Source: Tretioscincus oriximinensis (Eukaryota > Chordata > Lepidosauria > Squamata > Gymnophthalmidae). Taken from it: DNA of 64,000 nucleotides. Made by a program: the position numbers and the translations under genes. The notes under the pieces were generated by a model. That model did not search any database. It was given only the letters and a program-made list of their open reading frames with translations, and was not told where the DNA came from. Where the stretch lies: NCBI GenBank assembly GCA_022410635.1, contig JAJVDF010000234.1, positions 1,565,076-1,629,075 on the forward strand. The letters are read 5' to 3'. Of this stretch, positions 12,026 through 24,735 are shown in pieces; positions within the stretch are counted from its first letter, which is position 1, and every line of letters starts with the position of its first letter.

Positions 12026-12345
12026 CCATCAGAAGAAGAAGAAGAAAAAGAAAAAGAAGAAGAAAAAGAAGAAGAAGAATCTTATTTTTATACCTCATTC
12101 TTCTCACCCAAAGGGATTCAGAGTCGTTACAAAGGTTAATTTTTGCCTGAAGGCTTATATCTATTATAACCATATTAGTGATGGAACTCATTAATTTACT
12201 TGAAATGTAGAATGCAAATCTACTTTCTTTTGAACAGCTGAATTGGCTGAAAGTGAGACCAATAGTGGGTGCTCACCCCACTTCATNGTCTATACAGAGC
12301 TTCGAGAGTGGATCTCTTAACCTCTGAGCCATTCGTGCTTTGCAT
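12026..12345 (-). mobile_element. tRNA-derived SINE with GAA tail, diverged
   Basis: Sister of the SINE at 4.98-5.29 kb. It starts with a purine-rich (GAA)n/(AAAAAG)n run (12,030-12,079), then AATCTTATTTTTATACCTC, then AAAGGGATTCAGAGTCGTTAC. Towards the head it has GTGCTCACCCC and a decayed B box at CAGAGCTTCGAGAG (12,296-12,309). Minus orientation. The A box is poorly preserved. Confidence 0.6.
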
Positions 12346-13421
12346 GTTAAAAGGAATATGTTAAAAGGAGCAGAGATTATACAAAGTGCTTATTTCTCTC
12401 TACAGTACTTTGATTTAAAAGGAGGAGAAAGTGGGAAAATTTATCTTAGAAATTCTTATTGCTCTTTCTTTTGTCCATGATTCTTTTGTCTGTATCAAAC
12501 CATATATATCATTAATTCTGAAGGAAAAGTAGAAACCTCATGAGTTGTTAAATTGCTAATGAAGACATAANCTTTGAGTGCAAAAGCAAAGTAGCAAAGC
12601 AACTGTGCATAGACACTATGCTTGCTAGATGCCTTGTGTAGATTACCATATTCATTATGAATGTTATTTTGTTGTATTGCAAATAATGCCAACTTTCAAT
12701 CTTGCTACAATAACTGACATAAATCAAATGAGAGAGGGTCAACAGATGCCATCTCTGCAGAAATTTGACATGACTTTCTTTTGGAGAAAATGTTGCCATT
12801 CACTTGAAGGTTGCNTTTGTGCAGAATTTGTGTCAGCTGACTCTTTTAAAGTACAGTACTTTGTTGCCTTGTATTATCTCAAATGAAATGTCAGTACTGA
12901 AATCATTTGAAAGCTTCCCTGTATAGGTCACAGAGGAGAGCCTACATTATGAAGTTGCCATTTGTATTTGTGTTAACATAAATATCTAATCTCATTACAA
13001 AAGGAAGTAGAGCAAAATGCAACATAAGAACTGCTCAATGTCACTGACTGTAAAATCCTTCTTGGTCTATGCAAAGAATATTTTGACAATCACAAAAAAT
13101 TCTTGATTACAGAATTTGGAAATGGGCCTTCATTTGTTGTAATGGAGAGATTTGTTTAGCAACTGAATAGCTGCAGAACCCTGGGCAGAAGATTTTTTTC
13201 TCTCTCTCCATCTATTTATCTATCATCTGCCAAATGCCATTTAACAGGGCATATGGAAGCAGCACTACTTACTCTGGATCATGGACTCCATAGAAAGCAA
13301 AGGGATTCATTGAAGTAGCAGCTGAGACTGGAACTTTGTTGCCTTATACATTAATTCCATGATATATGCAGCAATCTCTGTTTTAATGTATTTATATATA
13401 CATTTATAGTATTTTTAATAA
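12346..13421. other. Unique AT-rich sequence, no gene seen
   Basis: Several short overlapping open frames on both strands near 12.5-12.9 kb lack recognisable features. No repeat recognised. Confidence 0.45.
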
Positions 13422-13690
13422 TAACATTTATTTATTTGTTTGTTTGTTTGTTTGTTTATACTTATACCCCACCTGAAGGTCTCTGGGCAGCCAGCCAAAG
13501 GCTGGCACACATAGCTTTTGGTGCTTCCTCCATAACANTTGCCCTGTGGAGTAGGTTGGGCTGAGAAAGTTCTAAAGAACTGGATTGGCCCAAGATCACC
13601 CAGCTGGCTCCATGGATGAGTGTGGTGTTGAACTGGGAGACTACCAGATAAGAATCCAAAAGTTTAACTACTACACCAAACTGGATATCA
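13422..13690 (-). mobile_element. MIR-like (core) tRNA SINE
   Basis: The plus strand begins with a (TTTG)n run (13,434-13,456) and TTATACCCCACCTGAAGG. Read on the minus strand from 13,685, it has TGGTGTAGTAGTTAAA (A-box-like), then GTCTCCCAGTTCAACACC (B-box-like), then GCTGGGTGATCTTGGGCC. The last resembles the GTGTGACCTTGGGC core of MIR/CORE-SINEs, and TCTCAGCCCAACCTACTCC follows. This order fits a MIR-like SINE. The 65-aa open frame across it is a shadow. Confidence 0.7.
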
Positions 13691-16273
13691 ACTTCTCATG
13701 ATACTTCCTATATAATAAATAGTCATTAAGGAATCTCACAACTAGTCCTAGACTTNCAATGAAAGTATCTTGTTATGAAAAACAATGGGTTTTTTTCCCC
13801 ATTTTTTAAAAAATCTAGTCTAATAAAACCCTTGTGCTGAAGGGGGTAAAGTGTTTTGCTTTAAGGTTTGTTTGGTGTCCAACAGTTATGCCGCCATATT
13901 ACTGTTGACATTTAATTTAATCCCCAGCATCTGTGTCTGCATGGACCTACCACAGCAATAGTATGAACAGCAGGAAGTTTTATATACTGGGAGGTATTGC
14001 TTTATTTATATTAAAAAAATATGTCATGAAAACCAACTATCACCTTATTAGGACTTTGTCTGAGTCAGGGGAAAATGTCTTCTGTGAGATACATCTTTGT
14101 TTTTTCTTTTCCTTTTTTAATTAAACTTTTTTGTTACAGTTTGCAAACTTCCTGGGGGTTTAATTGCAATATGTATCTTTGGGTTTATTGTCTTTATTTT
14201 ATAAAGCAACTTGACACATTTTTGCTAAGACATTCTGGAAAATATGTCAGTATACTGGAGGAAAATAGTGGGTCATTTCTATTCTTAATGGACAAATCAA
14301 AACCTGCCTAGCAAAAGTACCTATACTGTTCATGCAGAAAAGTCACAACATGCAACTATTGATATTGCCTGTGGTCCTGAAAGCCTGGCGCAGAAACTGG
14401 GGAAGCTGAATTAGAAACTGTTCAATACTGAAAAGATTCCTGTGGTCTTTTGTATTGCCTCCACATGGCCAGTCCAATTGAAATAAGTGGCATTATNCCA
14501 GTGCTAGTGCTCAGTGGATTGGCTACTGGCTGTTTATTAAAAGAGAGAGAGAGATTATTAGATGTAAAATATCCTACTGTAAGCCTGTATTTTCTAGGCT
14601 GATGAATAATAATGCTTAGTGCCTAGAGAGTTATTATTTATAAATTTTAAGGTAGTCTTTTATTAATAACCATGTGAGATAGGATAAACAANGTCCATAT
14701 CTGAGCCTCACTGTATTAAAGCCCATAAATTCCAGTCAAGTATCATATTAGGTGGCACAATCAATTTTTTTCTATCAGGGATTTGATCACAGGGCTTTTN
14801 CCGGGACAAAACCTTGACTGCTGTAGCAGGGCACGTTCCCCTTTTTTTCAAATTCCTTGGGGTATTGTTACATGTAAAAAGTTGACAATATCAGCCAACA
14901 GTTAATAATAAATAATCATTGTTGAAAATGCCGGTTGACAGAAAAAAATAGACTATTTTTGTACATTTCTTATATATCTGTGTGATAAAGAACAATTTAG
15001 TTCAGTGGTAGAGCAAATTGCCTAGAACACAGAAGGTAGATAAGAGAAAATCCATTTCTGTATTTCTGTCCAAACCACTATATAGCAGGGCTTGTGAAAA
15101 GTCTCAGCAATCAATCAGAGATGATTCTACTTACTGTACCTATTTACTACTAATATAGTAATTATTTACTTACAATTACTTATCTACTTACTTAATGCCT
15201 ACCTATTTATTATTACTATTTTCCTACATTGGCAAGGCATATTGCAAAATAGTTTCCAGATAGGAATGGTATGGTATGGTGATTGTTTTTAATATGTGAT
15301 CTGGGTTTGAGAATAATCTACATGACCTACTAGCAAGNGAAAGGCAGAGATAAATTATCAAAACCCATAGTTTTTTTGTCAGATTAAATGAGCCTACCAN
15401 TAATTTCCAAGATAAGATAAAAACAAGTCAGGATGTGAACAGAAACTTGTAAAATGTATTGCTAAATGGGAAAAGCAGCACTTCTCATGTTAAGAAAGAA
15501 AAAAATATATCTGACTTCAAGGACAAATTTATTCTCATAATCAGATTTAATTAGTAANCAGTATGGCTAGCTTACTAAAACAACTACTTTTTTTTACAGT
15601 TCTTAATTCCATTCTTCACTTGGAACAACTCCCATTGCCCTAGGCTGTAGCATAGCTTTTTAACTTATCAGGAGCTCTTTCACACTTTGACTGAAGCAAA
15701 GTTTGAGCAATTAGTAGGCACAGAGTATTCACGTTGCTAATTGCTTCACAGTTGTCAATCAATTCATAAACATTCGTAAACTTATATTAAACTTACCTTG
15801 TGTGAACTGCTACTAAAGCAATCTACAATTATTCCTATGCTACAGAACATTCCTACAGAAAGTATGAATGCTACATTGTGTTTTTTCTGCATTTTTCATG
15901 TCAGGTGACATGATTTCACCCATTTATAGTGAGGGAAGCAGACAGGCACAGAATACACAAAAAGTTTAGAATTGCCCAATAGGCAGACACACCTCACTTT
16001 TTAACATGCTTTTCAATAAGGGTGGAATAAGTAAGCTAATTGTCCTATCACCTTCACATGAATGCTACAACATGGGGTAGAACAAAAGGCAGGAAACAAT
16101 CCCTTGAATCAATGAATGGCAATAGTTCCTAAAGATCCACATAGACACAACTCAACAATATTAAAAACAAAACCCACTATGCAGGTCCTGGAGGAGACAA
16201 GGAAATGTGGAATGTAAAGATAAAGGGAATTTAAGAGGCACATGATTTAGTTATCTATGCCTCACTAATAACC
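13691..16273. other. Unique AT-rich sequence, no gene seen
   Basis: Contains a TTAC/CTTA-rich low-complexity stretch at about 15,130-15,215 and short GA runs near 14,543. Nothing coding recognised. Confidence 0.45.
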
Positions 16274-16565
16274 AGAGATGTGTAAAGCTTGGTTACTGTT
16301 CAAAATTCAATTAAATAATTCATTTGCATCAAACCACATGGTTGCTTGAATATTCACAAATTTGATAGAACCAAATCAACCATCTACTCAGATACAAAGG
16401 ATTCACTTGAACAAATAATATTCACTTTCTTTTGGCCCTTAAAAGCCTTTTTGTTTTTCAAATGCATTTTTCAAATAAGCAAAATTGAATGTCAGTGGTG
16501 CTCTGGACAAACAAATGTTTGGTCGTAATTGAACTAACATATGATTTTTATTTCTTTACATCTCT
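16274..16565. mobile_element. Possible MITE (AGAGATGT termini)
   Basis: Starts AGAGATGTGTAAAGC and ends CTTTACATCTCT, an imperfect inverted pair about 290 bp apart. The interior is AT-rich and non-coding. Related GGGATGTGCA-type starts occur at 49,720 and 41,774, so this may be one old MITE family. I could not find a clear flanking duplication, so the call is tentative. Confidence 0.4.
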
Positions 16566-18384
16566 ACAAATAGTAGAAGATAGATAGTCTGTAAAGAAAA
16601 GATACTCTGAGTTTTGCATTAACACCACTCAAGATAAATTCAATGCTCCTCCATTGACAAGGTTTTTTTTACCAGTATGCAGTTGCAGGGTTTTGCTGTG
16701 AGCTTAGTTGAAGTTGAAAAGAAGAGCCACTAAGAGCAAATACATTTTTTGCACAATTTACTTGTGTTCTGGAACAAAAAGAGGTCCAGGGCACTAATTC
16801 TCACCAAAGTAATCTAATGTCTGTATTTAGCAGGCCATGCACTTATTGGTGGATTAGCTTGATCTATTGTAGCAGGAGTTTGCTCAGAGGAGCTCAAGGC
16901 ACTTTAGATGTATCTTATATNCCCCCTCCTTGCAAACATGAGTCTGTTATGCCAGATGATGTGATAGTGCCTTCAATGATTGAAAAGGATGCCCAGGATT
17001 CACCTATGTCTGCATCAGTCACAGCCAGGCAGAGGTGCTTCTGTCTGCTGGCCCTGAAAGCTTGCTGAATTTGTACAGTTGGCGACATTCACCAGTATAA
17101 GATCCAGAATCCAGATCCAAATGTGGAATCTACATTCCAAGGTAAGTTTACTGAACATCACTCTTGTAGCTGCTTCCATGTGCACATCTGTCCTACATGT
17201 AAGCATGTCATTGATAATATGCAGTAATTGTGGTTAACACACATGTAGACATTTGTTACAGCATGTCTAATGTGGTATACTAATATCCCCATGGAGACAA
17301 TGTGGAATAGCGGGCCTACAACTCCCATGAATCTAGCTTCTTTTAAAAGTTTATGTACTGTTTTGACACACTTTTTGATACTCCTGTCCTGCTTTCCAAA
17401 TATGTGATCTGGTAATCTGGTAAACCTAAATTCTCATACTAGTGCAAATTTAATGTAGTCCCACCTGCTGCTACAACACTTTTGTCATATTGTCTCTAGC
17501 CCAGTCTTGTGGAGAATATTTTTAAAGAGCTCCACAACTTAATGAGACTTTGTATTTTGGATTATGAAGGGTATACAGCATTATAGTCTGTACAAGATGG
17601 GGATGTACTCCTTTTGGCATAACAGCAGGAAGCATAGTGGAAATGATGCTAGAAATCAGTGCAAGGACAAAATAGAAATTATGCATAACTCCTGACTTTA
17701 CAAGTTAGCTCTAAACAAATTATGGCTTCTCAAGCAGGAACTTGCAAAGAAGGATCCAATAATATTTTTTAAGTAAGAAAGTACTCAGCTTTAACATAGC
17801 AGCCTAAAGATTAATGCTTGTAAATACATTGCCATGTAAAGCAAGAGCTACCTGTACAAAGGCTGGAAAGGTTCAATGGCTTGGCTTTAGTTTACCCCAG
17901 CATAGCTCAAAATCAATATTCTATGACAAAAATAATGCTTCCTTACATAAAAGTATAATCCTAAATCAAAATATTTGTTCATACAACTGATTTCTATATG
18001 CCTCTTCACTTTTGGTAGCTTAGTTTGTTTTACCTATTTTTCTAATTTCTTTCTATTTGCATTCCACTTCCTTCCAAATATTTTAACATGTAATCAGACT
18101 GAGATCAGACTGCGTGTATTGGCTGATAGAGGAATCTTCCTTTGTTTCATGTAACCACANCAAATACCTCGCTGCGCACTTGCGCAATGTGAGTGTTATG
18201 GGCGAAGCTTGCAGGCAGGGGACAGTGAGATGAGATAAATATCAACTTGTGTTCACGGCAAGAAAATAAACTTGCCATAGTATAACAAAACACCAAACTG
18301 GTACATTACTCTATTAATATAGCATCCTTAGTATAAACATTTGAATATACATGAATTTCACATGGAGTTTAGAATACTCCAATA
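16566..18384. other. Mostly unique sequence, no gene seen
   Basis: CCTACAACTCCCATGAATC near 17,315 resembles a word common in reptile interspersed repeats, but no element ends were found. Open frames at 16.8-17.2 kb on both strands lack recognisable features. Confidence 0.4.
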
Positions 18385-18972
18385 CAGAAAAAGAGCACCA
18401 CAGACACAAAAACAGAAATATTGGGCTATCCTGTTCCCGGATAAACCTGGGATTTTGCCCAGTGGCTTCTTCTGATCCCTATTCAAGACATACTCGACAG
18501 GAGCTTGAAATCTGAATTCCATTTCTGTTTGGTCTTGGGGATCTTTAAAAATATATTTATATTGGAGGTGCTGTAATTATTTTATTTATTTTATTTATTT
18601 AAAGATTTTTACCCCGCCCTTCCCCCCAAAGGTGTCCAGGGCGGCTTACAAAAGTTAAAAATTCAGGTCGTCATGACCTTCACAACATTAAAACCATAAA
18701 AGAAACACAAGAATTTGAAAAGGCTGCCGTTTATATACAAAGGGCCAGAACTTTATCCGGGAACAGGATAGCCCAATATTTCTGNGGTTTTTTTGTGCTG
18801 TTCTTTTTCTGTATTGGAAAAAGACCCTGACATTAGTCCCTAAGCATCTGAAGAAGTAGACATGTCTACAGAAACCTATGCCACCCATTTTTCTCCTGTT
18901 ACTCTCAAAGTGGCACTAGCCCCTTAGCTGGACTTTCTACTGGACTAATATGGCTATTTCTCTGAAACTGAG
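18385..18972. mobile_element. Inverted-repeat interspersed element with nested tail
   Basis: A segment at about 18,385-18,450 (CCAATACAGAAAAAG ... GAAATATTGGGCTATCCTG) recurs in reverse complement at about 18,752-18,823, roughly 65 bp with a few differences. Between them lies a minus-strand (TTTAT)n plus CCCCGCCCTTCCCCCC tail at 18,580-18,665. The right side continues into GCATCTGAAGAAGTAGACATG and GACTAATATGGCTATTTCTC, a signature shared with 55.55-55.71 kb and known to me as a common amniote interspersed repeat of uncertain class. Whether the inverted arrangement is a fold-back insertion or two facing copies cannot be told. Confidence 0.5.
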
Positions 18973-21094
18973 TACTTTATCTTTCTAATAATCCAGTATG
19001 TAGAGAAAAGTCTCTTAAAAACACAAGCTTCCATTCATCAGTGAGTAAAAATCTTCTATAAACATGATGGGCATAACATTGTATTTTAATATTATAAAAT
19101 CCAGACAGAGAAATAGCATTATGTTTGGGGAATATTCAAAGGAAACAAACATATCACAAAGTCCCACTGCTTTAAAATTCTTTTTGTCCATCAATGTGAC
19201 CTTCAACTGAGAGCAAACTGCTAGATTCTTCACTTGACATGTTTGTTTACTATGTTGAAACCTAGTTNAGATTATTGTTCAATTAGAAAAAAATAGAGAA
19301 TTAAATTTAATCTGGCACAAGTAAATAGATTAAATTAAACTGAAATACTAAAGAAATTCATTAAAATTTGTTGTTTTTCTATTTAATACCTTTTAAATTA
19401 ATCACAACAAGAATATGCAAATGTGAAAACTGATGTTACTAGCCATAACATAAAAGTTGCTTGAAACGTCACCTGTAAAAGCAAAATAAGCAAAGTATTA
19501 GCAATCACGGGATTTGTCCATACAAATATATTGTACGTTAAGACATAGAATTCTGAAACCTAAGGCAGAAAAAATAATATTCACAATTTTTAAAATCTCC
19601 AAACAATAATTAGCCACCTGTGAATGTAATTTTTTGCATTGGATTCTATTCTGGGTTATTTCCCATTATAAGTATCTGCTATCCACATGCAAGTGCAGAC
19701 TATAACAGCCCCCAAAGATTCTCTACATTTCACTCTTGAAATTCCAATTTAATGTGTCTGGAATATCCCCACCCAGTGAACCAAGTCACTGGTCAAGATC
19801 AATATGTGTGCATAGACAGCAAAAATATTTAACTAATATTTCAGCACTACACCACAGGTGCACCTCCAAAATCCACTTCCCAGAGGTCCCATGGCTAGGA
19901 ACAGGGTTTGTAGAGACAGAATTAAGGCTACACTGAGATAGGGAAAAGAGATTCTTGCTTGTCCAATATACCAGCCAGAGTGGAATCGCCTATTGTCCTG
20001 CTGGTTGACTCAGTANCAGTGCTGAATCTAGCAACTTTTTTTTAACTTGTAAGTATTTCTCCTCCTCCTTCTTCTCCCCCCTCCCTTTGGTGAATTGATT
20101 CAGAGAAAAACAATGTGAATATTAGAGACTGAATCAAATTTACATGTTGGCTGACTCTTTCCCATCACAAATGATTCCACAGTGAGCAGCTAATTGGCGG
20201 CTAACTACTAATTGGCTAGTCAAAGCCAAAAGGCCAGCTGGCACTCCTTTACATTTTGATCTCTCTCTGGGTTGTTAAATGGATTTGTGTTAAGGTGGGA
20301 ATAAATGTTTTACAGAAGCAATTAATTTATTCCTGGGGCAAANTACAAATAGAACTGGGTATGTACATTCTAGGAAAGGAAAAAAAGGAAAATAATAAAT
20401 CTTGTTTTTCATTCCGCTGTGACTGAAGGGATGACTAAGATCTGACTGTAGGCCACTGAGAATTCAAAATGCCAGCTGGCAGCTGTTAGGTTAGAGGAAT
20501 TCTCTTTTTCTTTTATTCTGTTTTTTAAAAAAAGAATGGATGGATGTTCAATGGATAACTAATATTAAATGAGTACTTCTGTTCATACCAGGTACATTTT
20601 AAAGACCTTTTTCATAAACAGGTATTTAAATTTTCAGTAACAAATGCACAAAATATAGACATGGCTCACAGCCATACTTCTCTTCCAGCTAAACAAAGTA
20701 GCTTATAGAAAATCACTAAAATATTGTTATGTTTTGTTTGCTTCTAGGGATTTTGGTTGTTTTTTTATCCATGAANCAATTGAGTAATTTCTAGGACTCA
20801 AAATACATTAAAGGTAAAAGGTTACATAAAGCCCCAAAGGTTGAGCAACANCTAAACATTGCTTTGAAGAAAGGCTAAAAATCAAGTCACAATGCCACTC
20901 AACTGAAAACTCTTGAAGTTTAAAAATATACACACAAAATCTTTCTAAAGTTTTATGTGGTCCTTTGCTTTTTTTGACCCAAAAGGATTTTAAGTAATAT
21001 TTCTTTGAGAAATGACAAAATGTACTGATATTTTAATAATGCTATGTGAATGGGATCTGCTTGTCTAAAGATATAATGAGATTCAGTTAAAGGG
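18973..21094. other. Unique AT-rich sequence with a motif-dense block
   Basis: No gene or repeat seen. The block at 20,080-20,490 contains two TAATTGG homeodomain-type sites about 18 bp apart (20,191 and 20,209) and two copies of the palindrome GCCAGCTGGC, an E-box core, at 20,233 and 20,471. It could be a non-coding regulatory element. Confidence 0.35.
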
Positions 21095-21099
21095 ATACC

Positions 21100-21610
21100 C
21101 CTTGGGTGTGGGGGGGGGGGGGGGGGGGGGGAATGGGGTGCGGCGGCAGCCGCCTCCGCCCCCCCGCCCCCCACCTAAATAAAAGGTGCCGGAACTGCTG
21201 CGTTAGCCGCCGGCGAGGTGGGCGTGGCGTTATTTTATTTAGGCGGCACCTTTTATTTAGGCGGCGGCGGTGGGGGCGGGGCCATGCCCCCCTCGCCAGC
21301 GGCCAACACAGCAGTACCAGCACCTTTTATTTAGGGGGGGCAGCGGCAGCGGCGGAGGGGGCGCGGTACTGCTGCATTGGCCGCCGGCGAGGGGTGTGTG
21401 GCCCCGCCCCCCCACCCGCTCACCCCCCCTCTCGCCCCCCCACCAACTCGCCCCCCCGCCCGCTCGCCCCCCCTGCCCGCTCTCCCCCCCGCCTGCTCGC
21501 TCTCCCCCCTGCCCTCACGCTCACCCCCCCTGCCCTCACGCTCACCCCCCCGCCCCCCGCCCCCCGCCGCCGGCGCCGGTGTTAGTTCCGGCACCTTTTG
21601 TGCTGGAAAA
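21100..21610. repeat. G/C-rich island of inverted modules and a C-rich tract
   Basis: It opens with a run of more than 20 G (21,109-21,131). It then carries the module AAAAGGTGCCGGAACTGCTG followed by GCCGCCGGCGAGG: forward at 21,180-21,220, reverse at 21,290-21,335 (diverged), and forward again near 21,365-21,395. A TTTTATTTAGG flank is repeated at module edges. From 21,410 to 21,575 there is a C-rich tract with CGCTC/CTCGC interruptions, and the block closes with GTTCCGGCACCTTTTGTGC, the inverse of the opening word. Long open frames on both strands (up to 159 aa) are Pro/Gly/Arg-rich composition artefacts, not genes. The internal order may be partly misassembled. Confidence 0.6.
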
Positions 21611-22839
21611 AAAGCACTGGATATAGACATAACATTTCTAAAATCAGCTTACTGCATCCAGAAGCTTCTGAATCTCAATCTCAATCCAGAAGCTTCTCAA
21701 TCTGAGACTATAATCAGTAAGCAAGTGGAATACTTCACATTGCAGCTTCTTTCACATTATAAAGATCGGAGAAACCATTTAATGCCTACAGGCAAGTTGT
21801 GTTAACTTACATTCAAGATTCTCTTGTGACATTAAGTGTTTATTCAAAGGATACACACTCACACACATGCATGTGTGTGTTAGCTTTCCATTTTCCCTTA
21901 AGGTAAAGAAGAGTGTGTGAGGCAGGAACTCTACCTGAAGAAAACAGTAACAGAAGCAGCTGAAGAAGCTTTAAAGGGAAGACTATTGAAGACTCATACG
22001 ATAGCAACTTGAAGATATATGATAAATATGAACTCTCTGACTGTTCGGACTCAGGGATCTGTGCACAAAATGTATATATAAATATATGTGAACTGCTGTA
22101 TATATAGTTGAAATGGCTGTAACACTTTAAGTTTAAAGGGCCAGAGCGAAATCCCAGAACTATCCATAAACGGGNTAGCCCTTTATTTATTTATTTTTAT
22201 TGTTGCTTACGTTCTATATGGAAGAATATTATACTTTGTTGAAATATGTAAATTCTATTGTATATGGTATTTGTACCAATATAGTCAAATCTATTTGGTG
22301 TTTTTTGCACTTTTGAGCATTTGTTGGTATATCTTTCTCGATTCAGATAAAGAAGAATCTGGCATGACAAAACATCTGGAATCAGAGCTGTATTTTCCAT
22401 AAAATCTGTGTTGTGCGCTTTTTTATATATAAAATAGCTCCTATTCAAATGCTCCCTTGCATTCAGAACTACAGTCTATGGATCTAGTCTACAAATTGTT
22501 TGTGACTGAGAGTGAATAAAGGTCTATTTGCTCAGGNTCTGAAATCTGTTTTAAAGNTTTGTTACAACACGACTGCAACACATTAGGCCTAAAATTNATG
22601 CATATATTAAATAGTTTTTATTCTGAAGATAAGAGAAAAAAGTGTATTCTCATCAAAACTACCAAAAAGGATGTAGATTTTTACTTTGCAACCTGATCTA
22701 CATAGAACTTGAAGTAGGCTTCTCGGAGTGAGTAAATAAATGGTATCACCTTCCACGTTTCCAAATATAAGTGAGCCAAATCCAAAATAGTAATTATGAA
22801 AAGTGTAGTAAAGCAGAACTTTAAAGGTTGAAATAATTA
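21611..22839. other. Mostly unique AT-rich sequence
   Basis: Holds an 18-bp palindrome ACACACATGCATGTGTGT near 21,861-21,878. The segment near 22,136-22,185 (AAAGGGCCAGAG ... GGGNTAGCCCTTT) resembles wording of the inverted-repeat element at 18.74-18.78 kb. No gene seen. Confidence 0.4.
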
Positions 22840-22890
22840 TGGGTATGGGCTGGGTATAAGTATAAATAAATAAATAAAAATTATAGAAAA
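22840..22890 (+). repeat. LINE tail remnant, (AAAT)n
   Basis: GGGCTGGGTATAAGTATAAAT followed by (AAAT)n, the same tail type as at 11.65 kb. Confidence 0.5.
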
Positions 22891-23159
22891 GAAATAGAAT
22901 AAAAACCAAAATTCATAGAACACATAAAATCATGATGGAAGAAGATAAGCATTNGGATATATGTTGGATAACTAGATATCTGATGTCTATTCCCCAAATT
23001 TTCATCAATAATTCAAGGACTTTTTTATATGTTGCTGTATGATTAATTAAAACTAAAGAATATATATTAATGCTGAATAAGAATTAGCAAAATAGAAACA
23101 TTGAAACAATTTATATTTAACATTTGAGAGTCATTCATATAAATACATCTCTGAGATTA

Positions 23160-23440
23160 CAATATATTAAAATACCTCCTTTCTCCTCCACTTTACGACA
23201 TACCTCCCCCTCGAGTGTGCGTCTGTCATCATCACTGTATTCTTTTAGAAGGTCTTTGAAGACGCATCTCTTCAACCTGGCCCTTGGTTGGAGAAATGCT
23301 GTTTTTCCCCTCCACCTTCGGATACTGGCTGTTATTGTTTTAAAATGTAAATTTTGTATTGTTTTTATTGTTACTGCCCTGAGACCTTCGGGTATGGGAC
23401 GGGGTATAATTGTAAACAAATAAATAAATTTAAATCAGAT
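23160..23440 (+). mobile_element. L2-like LINE 3' end
   Basis: The reading FRRSLKTHLFNLALGW (around 23,240-23,290) is the conserved C-terminal end of an L2/CR1-grade LINE polyprotein (FR-SLKTHLF). It is followed by a short 3' UTR with CTGCCCTGAGACCTTCGGGT, a GGGGTATAATTG sequence and (AAAT)n. A second copy with the same FRKSLKTHLF ending is at 35.24-35.49 kb. 5'-truncated. The 99-aa plus-strand frame includes this coding end; the 94-aa minus frame is its shadow. Confidence 0.75.
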
Positions 23441-24604
23441 TATTTTTCAGAAACACAATCTGATGCCATGTTGCATCTTGTTTCAAGCCACAAGTTATTC
23501 CAAGTTCTAACTTGAAACTTGATTTCCCCACCATTTTTACTTAGTATCAATTATAAAACTGAGTTTCAGATTCAAAATGGAACTCTTGGAGCTGCCTGAA
23601 TATTGTATCTAAACTTTAATAAAAAAGGGTGGGGGGAGAGTAGACAAACAATAGTTTCCCATAGGAAAAGGTTGAAAGAACAACCTTAAGGAAGATTTGA
23701 TAGTTTTCAATGGAGGAATCATTACGGAGAAGAAAGACGTGGCTTGTGTTACTATGTCTGCATTTCAATGATTCAGAATGTCAGACCTTTCTAAATATCA
23801 GTCAAAAAAATGACATTCCGAAACACCAGCCATTCAAACTGATCATTATTTCCCTGTATGAAGACCTGTCAATTAGTTAAAAAGCTTCTCAAGTAAATTC
23901 TAATATATGAGTTTGAATTAACATCTGAGCTCTCCACTTCTTTAGCCTAAGAAAAATTAATATTTGCACAGCTCTACAAATATCGGATATATTTCCTTGT
24001 GTTATAATAGCTTTTTTCTGCTCCTAATTCTATTCAGTATAGCACGTGCTCATTTTTAGTTGGTCTATGTCAAAATCTTTATTACAAGTTACTTACTAAT
24101 TGCTTGAATCTATATAATTCCTAAACTTGTTGACAGAGCCAACCAAGAACGACTCTTGTGACTTTTCCAATTGATGTTTCATAGTTATATTTATCACTCC
24201 TGAGACAGGTGCCAGACTTACAAAAATTTTTACAACAAACATGTTGGGAAACTTTTGATCTAAACCTTAAAATCTGATCTAAAGATGATGGAAGAAACCT
24301 TCCACTATCTTTAACATCTGACGTTGTCGATTGAGTATCTGGTCATTGATATAGCTTCAATTTCATCTGCTGACTAGAGGTCTGTTAAACAGGTTCAGTA
24401 GTTTTGACAAAATAGGCGTTTGCAAGATGTGTATATCTTGCTGTGGTTAAAAATCCAAGATTGGCTTGAACATGAACTAAGAATTCAATCGTTCTTAAAA
24501 GGGGGTCCCCACTGCACTTTAGGGACAAGGCAGGCAATGTGTGTTTTGTAGACAAATCTAGTCCATTCTTAAAAGGAGTGTGGATAATGGTGTGGGGAGA
24601 GAAT
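23441..24604. other. Unique AT-rich sequence, no gene seen
   Basis: No repeat or coding region recognised. Confidence 0.5.
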
Positions 24605-24735
24605 TCAGGTTCAAATGAGATTCAGAGGATCATTAAGGCAGCAATCAGCCTGGGTAGGTTTAAGAAAGGATTGGACAAATTCATGGAGGTCAGATGCATC
24701 AATGGCTTCTAGAATGGATATCTTGATGGAGAGAN
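24605..24735 (+). mobile_element. CR1/L2-grade LINE fragment
   Basis: TTTAAGAAAGGATTGGACAA followed by TTCATGGAGG and ATCAATGGCTTCTAGAATGG reads as FKKGLDKFMEV--INGF. This is the extreme C-terminus and early 3' UTR of the family whose better copy is at 43.8-44.4 kb (FKTGLDRFMDTKGINGY). No other part is preserved. Confidence 0.55.

Noticed and set aside
21106..21630. Open frames of 159, 142, 118 and 99 aa on both strands
   Set aside because: All arise from G/C-run composition; Pro/Gly/Arg-rich in every frame with no domain. Not genes.
18755..22185. Claim that 22.14 kb is a second copy of the 18.4-kb element
   Set aside because: Only short shared words; not enough to delimit an element by eye.
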